Shown: positions 53,183 through 61,369 of the stretch, piece by piece
Layout of the letters: every line of letters starts with the position of its first letter
Position numbering within the stretch: the stretch's first letter is position 1
Made by a program: the position numbers and the translations under genes
The notes under the pieces: model-generated
The model's database searches: none
The model's input: the letters and a program-made list of their open reading frames with translations, nothing else
Told to the model about the DNA's origin: nothing
Assembly: GCF_000024345.1 (NCBI RefSeq)
Contig: NC_013729.1
Span: forward strand, 7,006,001 to 7,070,000
Source of the DNA: Kribbella flavida DSM 17836
GTDB lineage: Bacteria; Actinomycetota; Actinomycetes; Propionibacteriales; Kribbellaceae
DNA length: 64,000 bases
Reading direction: 5' to 3'

Positions 53183-53767
53183 ATGATCACGCAGGCCACT
53201 GACGCAGACTTCACCACCGTGGTGGACGTCCTCACCGAGGCGTTCCAGGACGATCCACTGGTCGGGTGGCTCTTCCCGGACGCCGCCGAACGGGCCCACC
53301 TGCAAGCGCGCTTCTACCGCTCCCAGCTCGCCGACCCGTGCGTCGAGGCGTACCTGATCGACGGCGAGGCCGGCGCTGCGTTGTGGAGGACAACGAGTTC
53401 GGAGGCGACGCCCTCCGGCGACGGCTCGGAGCCCGACCTGGAGGCGGCCTTCGGACCGGCCGGGGCGCGGTTGCGGGCCCTGGGCGCGGCTCTCGCAGTG
53501 CGGCACCCTGTCGCGCCGTACCTCTACCTGTCCTGCATGGGCGTCACGGCCGGTCGCCGCGGCACCGGGCTCGGCTCGGCGTTGCTGCAGCACCGGCTGG
53601 ACGAGGCAGGCGACGTCACGGCGTACCTGGAAGCCAGCTCACCAGGAAGCCGTGCTCTGTACCTGCGCCACGGATTCCACGACTTCGGCGCACCGGTGCA
53701 AGTGGCGGACGGTCCGCTGCTGTGGCCGATGGCGCGCCTCCCCCAGAAGAAGGAGATCAACCGATGA
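53183..53767 (+). CDS. GNAT-family N-acetyltransferase
   Basis: A 194-residue acetyltransferase: ITQATDADFTTVVDVLTEAFQDDPLVGWLFPD at the start, acetyl-CoA loop LYLSCMGVTAGRRGTGLGSALLQH, then EASSPGSRALYLRHGFHDFG. It resembles the puromycin N-acetyltransferase/related family in its opening. ATG 53183 is preferred over ATG 53129. Its stop overlaps the next ATG (ATGA), so both are one operon under the GntR-TetR regulator. Confidence 0.88.
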   Translation: MITQATDADFTTVVDVLTEAFQDDPLVGWLFPDAAERAHLQARFYRSQLADPCVEAYLIDGEAGAALWRTTSSEATPSGDGSEPDLEAAFGPAGARLRALGAALAVRHPVAPYLYLSCMGVTAGRRGTGLGSALLQHRLDEAGDVTAYLEASSPGSRALYLRHGFHDFGAPVQVADGPLLWPMARLPQKKEINR

Positions 53768-54618
53768 CAACTCGACCCACCGTCCTGATCGTGCACGGAA
53801 CCAACTCGTCCTCGTTGTGGTGTGCGGGACTGGTCAGGGAGCTGACCCTGCGAGGAGTTCGGAGCGTGGCGCTCGACCTGCCCGGTCATGGTGAGGAAGC
53901 GTTCTACCCGCGCTCGTACCAGGCGCCGCAGGATCTCGGCGCGCTCGCCACCGAGCCGTCACCGCTGGCCGACGTCACCATCGACGACTACGTCGAGCGC
54001 GTCGTGGACGTCGTACGCCGGGCGCGCCGCCAGGGGCCGGTGATCCTCGCCGGCGCCAGCCAGGGCGGCGTCACGCTCAGCAGAGTGGGCAACGCCGTAC
54101 CGGAACTGCTGGATCGGGTCGTCTACCTGGCGGCGTACTGCTGCGTGGACCTGCCGAGCTTGACCGCGTACCTCGAGACGCCCGAGAACGCCGAGAGCCT
54201 GTTGCCCCTGGTGCAGGCCGCGATCGTCGCCGACCCGGCAGTGCTGGGGGTCACCAGACTGAACTGGCGCTCGGCCGACCCCGCGGTTTTCGAGGGCGTC
54301 CGGCAGTGCCTGGCCGGCGGCTTCACCGACGCGGAGGTGAGTCGGCTGCTCAACCGGCTCGAACCGGACGAGAGCGCGACCATCCCGCACGCCGAGGCCC
54401 GCGGCCGGGCGGAGTCCTGGGGCCGGATCCCGCGCACGTACGTGCGGTTCACCCAGGACCGGTTGATCCCGCTCGCCCTGCAGGACCGCTTCATCGCCGA
54501 GGCCGACCGCCTCACCCCGGACAACCCGACCGACGTCCGCAGCATCGACGCCCCCCACGTCGGCCCGTTCGACCGCCCCGACCTGGTCGACATCCTCGAA
54601 GACCTCGCCCAGATGTAA
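53764..54618 (+). CDS. alpha/beta-fold hydrolase
   Basis: A 284-residue hydrolase with TVLIVHGTNSSSLWCAGLVREL (oxyanion region), DLPGHGEEAFYPRSY, the nucleophile elbow AGASQGGVTLS and the terminal His in DAPHVGPFDRP. Similar enzymes include salicylate esterase/MhpC-like carboxylesterases of actinomycetes. It is translationally coupled to the preceding acetyltransferase gene. Confidence 0.87.
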   Translation: MTTRPTVLIVHGTNSSSLWCAGLVRELTLRGVRSVALDLPGHGEEAFYPRSYQAPQDLGALATEPSPLADVTIDDYVERVVDVVRRARRQGPVILAGASQGGVTLSRVGNAVPELLDRVVYLAAYCCVDLPSLTAYLETPENAESLLPLVQAAIVADPAVLGVTRLNWRSADPAVFEGVRQCLAGGFTDAEVSRLLNRLEPDESATIPHAEARGRAESWGRIPRTYVRFTQDRLIPLALQDRFIAEADRLTPDNPTDVRSIDAPHVGPFDRPDLVDILEDLAQM

Positions 54619-54648
54619 GCGGCCGGATCCCGATCCCGAGCGGTGATT

Positions 54649-54816
54649 ATGCTCGGCGGTGCGGGTGGGCGCGAAGGCCTTGCCGCAGCGGACGTCCTCG
54701 CCGCCGGTCTGGTTGCTCACGCCATCCAGCTCGGCCGTCGACGCGGATGGAGTCCAGACCGCCCCGGCTCGCCATTCCCACTGGACCTCTCTGAGGGCTT
54801 CACCGCCTCGAGCTGA
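54649..54816 (+). pseudogene. Short 55-codon frame, possibly a C-terminal gene remnant
   Basis: From ATG 54649 to TGA 54816 the frame encodes GLAAADVLAAGLVAHAIQLG and GWSPDRPGSPFPLDLSEGF. The pattern of a helix followed by GWxPxxPG and a terminal strand is seen at the end of several actinobacterial hypothetical proteins. No ribosome-binding site precedes it and no N-terminal part exists. The rest of the 54619-54993 gap shows nothing else. Confidence 0.3.
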
Positions 54817-54993
54817 CCTGTCAAGCACGCCCTGTGATCGACGCGAACCCGAAGCGCCCTGTGCGCCGGGTTGACCAGTTGAATCCACGTCGGCGCCGGC
54901 TGGGGCCTGGACCTTCGCTATGTTTGACCGACTTTGCCGATGCTCGTACTCCAGAACGGGCGGCGGGCCGGACGGCCGAGGGGGCTGGGTTTT

Positions 54994-56079
54994 GTGCGGG
55001 CGATACTGCTGAGCGGCGGGCTGGCGGCGATCTGCTCCCTGCTGGGGACCCGGGTCGCCGTCGGCTGGTTCACCCGTCGTGGCTTCGGCCAGCCGATCAG
55101 GCAGGACGGGCCGACGACGCATCATGTCAAGCGGGGTACGCCGACGATGGGCGGTCTGCTCATCCTGCTGAGTGCCGCGGCGGGCTATCTGACGGCAACG
55201 ATCGTGACCGGCGGGTCCCCGAGTGCCAGCGCCTGGCTCCTGATGCTGCTGTTCTTCGGCTGCGGAGTGGTGGGGTTCCTCGACGACTTCATCAAGGTCT
55301 ACACGCAGAACAACCAGGGTCTGAGCAGTCGGGCCAAGATGGCGGGTCAGACCCTGGTCGCGCTCTCCTTCGGGATCCTGGCCACCCAGTTCTTCGCCGA
55401 CGAGCGAGGCGTCCGGCCGGCGTCGCAGTACATCTCCACCACCCACGACTGGGGGATCAAGCTGCCCCTGGTCGTGATCCTGCTGGTGATCTGGTTCATC
55501 GTCACCGCGACCTCCAACGGCGCCAACCTCACCGACGGCGCCGACGGGCTGCTCGCGGGCTCCTCGGCGTTGATCTTCGGCGCGTACACCATCGTGAACG
55601 TCTGGCAGAACAACCAGCTGTGCGACTCCTCGCGGCCCACCGTGGTGCAGGCACAGTGCTACCAGGTGCGCGACCCTCTCGACCTCGCGGTCTTCGCCGC
55701 CGCCATCGCCGCGGCGTGCGTCGGCTTCCTCTGGTGGAACGCCAAGCCCGCACGGATCATCATGGGCGACGTCGGCTCCCTGGCCATCGGCGGCGCCTTG
55801 GCCGGACTGGCCATCATGTCGCGCACCGAGCTCCTGATGGCCGTCGTCGCCGGACTGTTCGTGCTCGAGACCCTGTCCGTGCTCCTGCAGATGAGCTACT
55901 TCCAGCTGACCAAGCGACTCACCGGCACGGGGCGTCGCATCTTCCGCATCGCCCCCATCCACCATCACTTCGAACACCTGGGCTGGGACGAGGTCACCGT
56001 AGTGATCAGGTTCTGGATCGTCGCCGGGATCTGCGTCGCCGCCGGGCTCGGGATCTTCTACGCCTCCTGGCTGACCTGA
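54994..56079 (+). CDS. mraY: Phospho-N-acetylmuramoyl-pentapeptide transferase paralogue, outside a dcw cluster
   Basis: A 361-residue ten-helix membrane enzyme that links phospho-MurNAc-pentapeptide to undecaprenyl phosphate, giving lipid I. All signature elements are present: GPTTHHVKRGTPTMGG, the Asp pair in FLDDFIKV, NLTDGADGLLAGSS, IIMGDVGSLAIGG and IAPIHHHFEHLGW. GTG 54994 fits the family start (VRAILLSGG); the upstream ATG at 54940 would add 18 non-conserved residues. No murF, murD, ftsW or murG lies alongside, so this is probably a second copy. An enzyme variant associated with resistance to a nucleoside antibiotic is one possible role. Confidence 0.9.
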   Translation: MRAILLSGGLAAICSLLGTRVAVGWFTRRGFGQPIRQDGPTTHHVKRGTPTMGGLLILLSAAAGYLTATIVTGGSPSASAWLLMLLFFGCGVVGFLDDFIKVYTQNNQGLSSRAKMAGQTLVALSFGILATQFFADERGVRPASQYISTTHDWGIKLPLVVILLVIWFIVTATSNGANLTDGADGLLAGSSALIFGAYTIVNVWQNNQLCDSSRPTVVQAQCYQVRDPLDLAVFAAAIAAACVGFLWWNAKPARIIMGDVGSLAIGGALAGLAIMSRTELLMAVVAGLFVLETLSVLLQMSYFQLTKRLTGTGRRIFRIAPIHHHFEHLGWDEVTVVIRFWIVAGICVAAGLGIFYASWLT

Positions 56080-56146
56080 GCCGACCCGCAGGTGGACGGC
56101 GCCCCCAGCAGCCCACCTGCTCCGCGGACCCGACAGACTGTTGCAC

Positions 56147-56557
56147 ATGCTGAGCCCGACGGTCTTCGACGAACAAAAACGAGAGATCTGTGAGTCCGGA
56201 CCGCCCAGTGACGGTGACAATCTCTTGGGTATGGAGGTCGACTTTCTGGCTCTGCTGAGTGATACGACCTACGCCGACCAGCCACACGAACTGTGGGATG
56301 ACGCCGTCGTCCAGCGAAACGAACGAGGCGAGTGGCTGATCGACGCCGCGGCAACGGCAAAGCCCGGCGTCACCGCCGCACAAGTCGAGGCAGCTCTGTC
56401 CACGGCCTGGACGCAGCACCTCCGATACCAGTACCGCGAGGCGCACACGCTGCGCACCGAGCCGGCGTCCGTCACGCTGCAGGCAGTGACCCAGATGGAC
56501 CCAGCTGACCTCTGGGTCACCGCACGAGTGCGAGTGAATTTGTCCTCTCCGGTGTAG
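56147..56557 (+). CDS. Hypothetical acidic protein
   Basis: A 136-residue frame from ATG 56147; ATG 56231 (MEVDFLALLSDTTYADQ) is an equally possible start. The protein is soluble and acidic, with DELWDDAVVQRNERGEWLIDAAATAKPG in the middle and ending WVTARVRVNLSSPV. No family recognised and no signal peptide. The preceding mraY gene is in the same orientation, 67 bases away. Confidence 0.5.
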   Translation: MLSPTVFDEQKREICESGPPSDGDNLLGMEVDFLALLSDTTYADQPHELWDDAVVQRNERGEWLIDAAATAKPGVTAAQVEAALSTAWTQHLRYQYREAHTLRTEPASVTLQAVTQMDPADLWVTARVRVNLSSPV

Positions 56558-56636
56558 CTCCGGCGAGGGGATCGAACGGCGGGGATCTGCCGGCGCGCGC
56601 TCAGTGCAGCGGCGCCGGCCGCCACGAGATTAGGTC

Positions 56637-57164
56637 CTATGTGTACGGGTTGTCGAAGAACGCCATGCCGCCGCCGACGAACTCGCCTGCTGTCACGCCG
56701 TCCGCGTCGCCTCCACCGCCGTCACGCTCGCGCAGCATCACCCAGACGCGGTCGATGCGCTTTGTGGTGGTGACGGCGTACGAGGAGCGGTGGGTCACGC
56801 CGTTGCCGCAGCCGTTGGTGTCGGCGACGACGGCGCGGTCGGTCCGGGTTCCGTCGCGGAACTGGATCCGGAGCAGCACGTAAGCGCCCTCACCGTCACC
56901 CCGACCGCTGGCGGTGTAGCGGCAGTAGTCGATGACGTTGGTGTCGCGGAGCCTGATCGTGGAGGCACCGGTGTAGCGCAGGTAGGTGGTCATCTTGGCG
57001 GAGCCGTCGTTGTCGTCGCGCGGCGCCGAGGGCTTCGTCCGGTTGGCGATCAGGTCGGCGGCGCTGGCCGATGTCGGCACCACGGCGGCGCTCCCGAGCG
57101 CGATGGCGCGGAGTCGCTCACACCTGAGCCGACCCGCGCACTGGCAGAAATTTTGCACAGGCAC
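56637..57164 (-). CDS. Secreted hypothetical protein
   Basis: A 175-residue frame with a probable signal region (RLRAIALGSAAVVPTSASAAD), then beta-rich sequence: TTYLRYTGASTIRLRDTN, YVLLRIQFRDGTRTDRAVVADTNGCGNGVTHR and VWVMLRERDGGGGDADG. Two Cys residues (YCRY and NGCGNG) could form a disulfide. Unknown function. The GTG at 57164 is not backed by a clear ribosome-binding site, so the N-terminus is uncertain. Confidence 0.55.
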   Translation of the reverse strand: MPVQNFCQCAGRLRCERLRAIALGSAAVVPTSASAADLIANRTKPSAPRDDNDGSAKMTTYLRYTGASTIRLRDTNVIDYCRYTASGRGDGEGAYVLLRIQFRDGTRTDRAVVADTNGCGNGVTHRSSYAVTTTKRIDRVWVMLRERDGGGGDADGVTAGEFVGGGMAFFDNPYT

Positions 57165-57262
57165 GGGCCACTCAGGATCGGGCAGCTAGCACGGGCTGCC
57201 GAGCCGCACCGCGGGACGCACATCGACGGGGAGGCGGTTCACTTGACGGCTCGTTGCCGCGA

Positions 57263-58321
57263 TCAGGCTGTGCAGGACCAGGTCACCGGACGGGTACGGC
57301 CCTGTGCGTCTGCGCTGTTGCCCGCGGCTGTGTTGTTGTTGGTGACTACGGAGGCAGCAGTGGAGAAGGGGTCGCCGGCGGCGAGTGCGGGGAGCGGTTG
57401 CTGCTGGTCTCCAACCCAGATCACCGGACCGAGGTGGGCATCGAATCCCACCACCGTTCCGTGGTCGTTCACCCCGGCCGCGGTGGGATGGTTCCCCGGC
57501 AGGGCACGGGGGCCGGTCGGTGCCCACACCACCGCCTGGCCCAAGTCCTCGGGTCCACCGGTCAGTACGGCAGTACCGACGATGTAGGGACCTGCGGCGG
57601 CGCGTGCGACCGAACTGGAGCCGGACACAGGGCCGGGCAGCGTCGTCAGTCCTTCGCTGACCGTGCCCTTGATGGCCTGCTGCCTGAACTCTCCGACCGC
57701 CTCGACCCACCCCACGACGGCGCCGTGCTGGGTGACGTCGGTGAGGTAGGCATTGCCCGCCATCACGCCGAGATCCTGAATCGAGTGGGGGGAGTCCGCA
57801 GTCCAGGCGACGGCGTGGCTGGCGCCCCCGGCTACTGCGTAGCCAACGATCAGGCCGGCGTCGTTGATCGCCGTCGGCACGGCGTAGCCGCCGGGCAGCA
57901 ACGGAAGGTCGATGACCTGGCCACCACGCCAGAGGACTCCGCGCGACGGGGTGTCCTCACCCTGGGTAACGCCGATGACGTCCCCATGGCTATTCACGTC
58001 CTGCGCGGTGGCGTCCGTGCCGCCCGGAGCATCGAGCACGGTCACCTCGCCGTCGTGCCACACCAACGGGCGTGTCCTGCCGTCCGCATCGACGCCGTAG
58101 CCGGCAAACGAGTGGTGGCGGTCGCTGTTGCGCACGTGCCCGGAACTCCACCCTGCCGGTAGCGGGAGCTCGTTGACCACCCAGGTGCAGCCGCCTGTCT
58201 TGTCCCGGACGCTTGGCGCCGCCGCCGCCGGAGGCGGCATCAGCATCACGGTTGCCGCGACACCCGCGACCAGACCGGCAAGCTGCGGCAAGCATCGAAC
58301 ACCGCGCATCGACCACACCAT
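57263..58321 (-). CDS. Secreted HAF-repeat / beta-propeller-like protein
   Basis: 352 residues. The signal peptide (to about PPPAAAAPS) is followed by repeats of about 45 residues with the HAF-type core: AINDAGLIVGYAVAGGASHAVAW, GVNDHGTVVGFDAHLGPVIW, and DVNSHGDVIGVTQGEDTPSRGVLW. A Cys pair (GGCTW early, TWSCTA at the end) may close the propeller. ATG 58321 follows GGGTGGGG; ATG 58309 is an alternative. Function unknown. Confidence 0.75.
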   Translation of the reverse strand: MVWSMRGVRCLPQLAGLVAGVAATVMLMPPPAAAAPSVRDKTGGCTWVVNELPLPAGWSSGHVRNSDRHHSFAGYGVDADGRTRPLVWHDGEVTVLDAPGGTDATAQDVNSHGDVIGVTQGEDTPSRGVLWRGGQVIDLPLLPGGYAVPTAINDAGLIVGYAVAGGASHAVAWTADSPHSIQDLGVMAGNAYLTDVTQHGAVVGWVEAVGEFRQQAIKGTVSEGLTTLPGPVSGSSSVARAAAGPYIVGTAVLTGGPEDLGQAVVWAPTGPRALPGNHPTAAGVNDHGTVVGFDAHLGPVIWVGDQQQPLPALAAGDPFSTAASVVTNNNTAAGNSADAQGRTRPVTWSCTA

Positions 58322-58572
58322 CTGTCCCCACCCTCTCAACGACGGAGGCGTCAATCTAGCGGAAAACTGACGGCTCAGATACAGGAATGCGTGACCACCG
58401 TGGTGGGCCGCACCGGTCACCCTTCCCGGATCACGAAGGCCCGTGGCGCACGCACCGGCCGTCGTCGGCCAGTACGCCGACCAACTCGTTCGTCTGGGTG
58501 CCCATCGGACGGAGTACAACTTTTCCGCGCAGCCTTGCATCGAGCCCCGTAGACGACTACTGGGGAGATCGA

Positions 58573-59856
58573 ATGCTGCAAGGAATCCTCGCCACCGCGG
58601 CGGGTCTGGCGCTCGTCACCCATCCACTGCCCGCGGCGGCCGCCGCGACCGTGGACGGCGTGACGATCGCCTGGAGCGACACCACACACACCAAGATCCG
58701 GATCACCTGGACCGAATCGACGCCAGTCGCGAACACGCTGCGCTTCCAGAGCGGCGCGCACCAGCTCGACCTCGGCGCCACGACCGCGGCCCAGCCGAAC
58801 GAGGTCCTGATCAACACCTCTCACCTCGGCTCGTCCGCGCAGTACGACGAAGGCCGCATCGTCGTCAGCTCCACCGGCGGCGGCGAGGCGAGCTCACCGG
58901 CGTTCGACCGGTTCCTGCCGGGCATCGAGCCGGCGCTGAACTTCGCGGCCGACGGGCGGTGGACCTGGCGCGACGCACACTTCCTGCCGGCCGACACCAC
59001 ACCGGACGATCCCCTCGACCTCGACCTGATCGCCCGGTACACGCCGCGGCTGCTCGTCGACCAGGAGCCGCGGGTGCTCGCCGGCTGCGGCGTGATCGAA
59101 GGACCGAACACCAGTACGACGACCGGCCCCGTGCCCGCCGCCGATCAGGCCGCCGCGCTGGTGGTCAGGTCGGTGAACGAGTGGGGACGCAACGGCCGCT
59201 ACGGGTTCAGCCTGCCGGTGACGACGGCGACGATGTCGCTCACCGCGCCCACCAGCACGCCGTACGGCGCACCGCTGGTGCTGACCGGCCGGTCGATGGA
59301 GAAGCGGATCACTTTCACGCCGACGACCGGGAGCTGCAGCATCGCCGACCGGCCGCTGGACGGCACCCGTCTGGAGGCGCGCGACTCCAGCACCGGTCCG
59401 TGGTACCTGGTCGGGACCCTTCCCCAGCAGCGCGGCGACGGGAACGTCACCGCCACCTTGGTGAATCGCGGCGCTCGAGAGTTCCGGCTGCACCAACCCG
59501 AGATCCTCTACTCGCGCTACGTCGATCTCGGCGCGGCCTCAGCGGTGCGCGCGGTCCGCACCACGACGCGGGTCGTCTCGGCCAAGTTCATCCAGCCGGC
59601 CATCACCGCCGGCACCCGGCCGCAGGCCTACCTGTGGGTCGACCCGGCCGGCACGCAGAAGGCTGCGCTCCAGTTCAAGAACGCTTCCGGGGTTTGGCAG
59701 GGCCTGACCTACCAGACCTTGTCCGCCGGTCGAGGGCTGGTTGCCTTCAGCTGGAACGCGCGCGGCACGTTCCAGTTCCGCTGGTGGGTCCCCGGCTCGA
59801 CCGGTCCGACGGTCGACGCCGTGTACAGCCCCGTCTTCACTCTCACAGTTCGGTAG
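58573..59856 (+). CDS. Secreted protein of unknown function, tandem paralogue 1
   Basis: 427 residues. Signal peptide to about AAAAAT, an Fn3-like opening (VTIAWSDTTHTKIRITWTES), a middle part with a Cys pair (LAGCGVIEGP, TGSCSIADRP), and a C-terminal module FIQPAITAGTRPQAYLWVDP, then FKNASGVWQGLTYQTL and GTFQFRWWVPGS. The same layout and exactly the same length occur in the next gene. ATG 58573 follows GGGGAG. Function is not recognised; no catalytic motif is seen. Confidence 0.78.
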   Translation: MLQGILATAAGLALVTHPLPAAAAATVDGVTIAWSDTTHTKIRITWTESTPVANTLRFQSGAHQLDLGATTAAQPNEVLINTSHLGSSAQYDEGRIVVSSTGGGEASSPAFDRFLPGIEPALNFAADGRWTWRDAHFLPADTTPDDPLDLDLIARYTPRLLVDQEPRVLAGCGVIEGPNTSTTTGPVPAADQAAALVVRSVNEWGRNGRYGFSLPVTTATMSLTAPTSTPYGAPLVLTGRSMEKRITFTPTTGSCSIADRPLDGTRLEARDSSTGPWYLVGTLPQQRGDGNVTATLVNRGAREFRLHQPEILYSRYVDLGAASAVRAVRTTTRVVSAKFIQPAITAGTRPQAYLWVDPAGTQKAALQFKNASGVWQGLTYQTLSAGRGLVAFSWNARGTFQFRWWVPGSTGPTVDAVYSPVFTLTVR

Positions 59857-59865
59857 GTGCCACTG

Positions 59866-61149
59866 ATGATGACTTCCTTGCTCGCTGCGACTCTGCTCTC
59901 CACCACGCTGACCGCGCCGCCGTCCGTGCTCGCCGCGGACGTCCGGCTCGCCTGGACCACCGACGGCAAGGTCCGAATCAGCTGGAGCGAGACCTCTGCC
60001 GCGCCCAACACCGTCTCGCTCGAACGTGACGGCGCCGACGACCTGTTGCTGGGGAGCCCATCGGCGGCCCAGCTGAACGAGCTCGTCCTCGAACCAGCCG
60101 CGCTGGAGCCCTCGACGGCCGGCACCAGCGCCGCGCGGATCGTGGTGTCCGAACCGAGCGGCGACATCGCCCGCTCGGCGTACTTCGACCGCTACCAGCG
60201 CGACCGCGTCGTACCACGGATCAGCTACCTCGCGAACGGGGACCTGGCCTGGTCGGTCCCGCCGGACCAGGTCACCGACACGACGCCGAACGACCCGCTC
60301 GACTCGGCCAAGCCGACGACGTACGGGTTGCGGCTGATGAGCGGGGAGCAGCCGTGGGCCTACGACCGGTGCCGGATCGAGTACACCACGCCCAGCACCG
60401 CGCCGAACGGCGTGCTGAGCAAGCAGCGGGCGATGGAAATCAGGACCCTGGCGTACAACGAGTGGGGCACCGCGGAGCTGGACTGGCGGCTGATCGGGAG
60501 CAGCAGCGTCGCGCTGAACGCCTCGAGCACTTCGCCGTACGGCGCGACGACCACGCTGACCGGCAAGGTCGGCGCCCGGGCGATCTACGAGAACCCGAAG
60601 CCGCCCGGTGACGTCCCGCCGATCTGCTTCGACGCCGACGGCGGTGTCCGCGCGAACACGGCGATCACCCTGCAGGCGCGGAACTCCGCCACCGGTCCCT
60701 GGTACGCCGTCGGCCCCGGCAAGACCGATGCTGCAGGCAACTACAAGTTCTCGCTGCGTACGCCGGGCACACGCGAGTACCGGGTTACGGTCGGCGGCAC
60801 CTCCTCGATGCAGCCCGCCACCAGCCCGGCCCGCACCGTCCGCTCCTCCACCCGGGTCGTCTCGGCCAGGTTCATCCAACCGGCCGTCAAGGTAGGCACC
60901 CAGCCCCAGGCCTACCTCTGGGTCGACCCCGCCGGCACCCAGAAGGCCGCGCTCCAGTTCAAGAACGCCTCCGGCGCATGGCAGGGCCTCACCTCCAAGA
61001 CCCTGTACGCCGGCCGCGGCCTGGTCGCGTTCCCGTGGAACATCCGCGGAACGTTCCAGTTCCGCTGGTGGATCCCCGGGAGCACCACCCCGACCGGCCT
61101 GCGGGTCGAACCGGCGTACTCGGGTGTGTTCTCGCTGACGGTGTCGTAA
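59866..61149 (+). CDS. Secreted protein of unknown function, tandem paralogue 2
   Basis: 427 residues counted from ATG 59866 (a GTG nine bases earlier is possible). Signal peptide to about VLAAD, an Fn3-like first domain (VRLAWTTDGKVRISWSETS), a Cys pair (YDRCRIEY, PPICFDADG) and a C-terminal module nearly identical in protein and DNA to that of the previous gene. It starts nine bases after the previous stop, so the two form an operon, ended by the terminator at 61173. Confidence 0.78.
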   Translation: MMTSLLAATLLSTTLTAPPSVLAADVRLAWTTDGKVRISWSETSAAPNTVSLERDGADDLLLGSPSAAQLNELVLEPAALEPSTAGTSAARIVVSEPSGDIARSAYFDRYQRDRVVPRISYLANGDLAWSVPPDQVTDTTPNDPLDSAKPTTYGLRLMSGEQPWAYDRCRIEYTTPSTAPNGVLSKQRAMEIRTLAYNEWGTAELDWRLIGSSSVALNASSTSPYGATTTLTGKVGARAIYENPKPPGDVPPICFDADGGVRANTAITLQARNSATGPWYAVGPGKTDAAGNYKFSLRTPGTREYRVTVGGTSSMQPATSPARTVRSSTRVVSARFIQPAVKVGTQPQAYLWVDPAGTQKAALQFKNASGAWQGLTSKTLYAGRGLVAFPWNIRGTFQFRWWIPGSTTPTGLRVEPAYSGVFSLTVS

Positions 61150-61172
61150 CCGTCGCACCGAGACCGGACGAC

Positions 61173-61216
61173 GGCCAGCGGCGCCACCGAGATCCTCGGC
61201 GCCGCTGGCCCTTTTT
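61173..61216 (+). terminator. Intrinsic terminator
   Basis: A perfect 13-base stem (GGCCAGCGGCGCC with GGCGCCGCTGGCC) and a 12-base loop followed by CTTTTTG, 24 bases after the stop of the second paralogue. It is the clearest rho-independent terminator in the window. Confidence 0.92.
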
Positions 61217-61369
61217 GCGCGGACGCTCTGCCTGCCCGCCGGTGGCCATGCCGCAGCTGTTCAGCCAGATTCGCGGCACAGGTATCGATGGGTTGGACAA
61301 TTGCATTAGACACTTGCGCAAATTGGCCTTAGGGTCGAGCGGGATGGCCCCGAGCACCCAGGAGCGACG

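Noticed and set aside
53959-56220. A 753-codon minus-strand open frame opposite the hydrolase and mraY
   Set aside because: The opposite strand encodes two well-recognised proteins; this frame is an antisense shadow.
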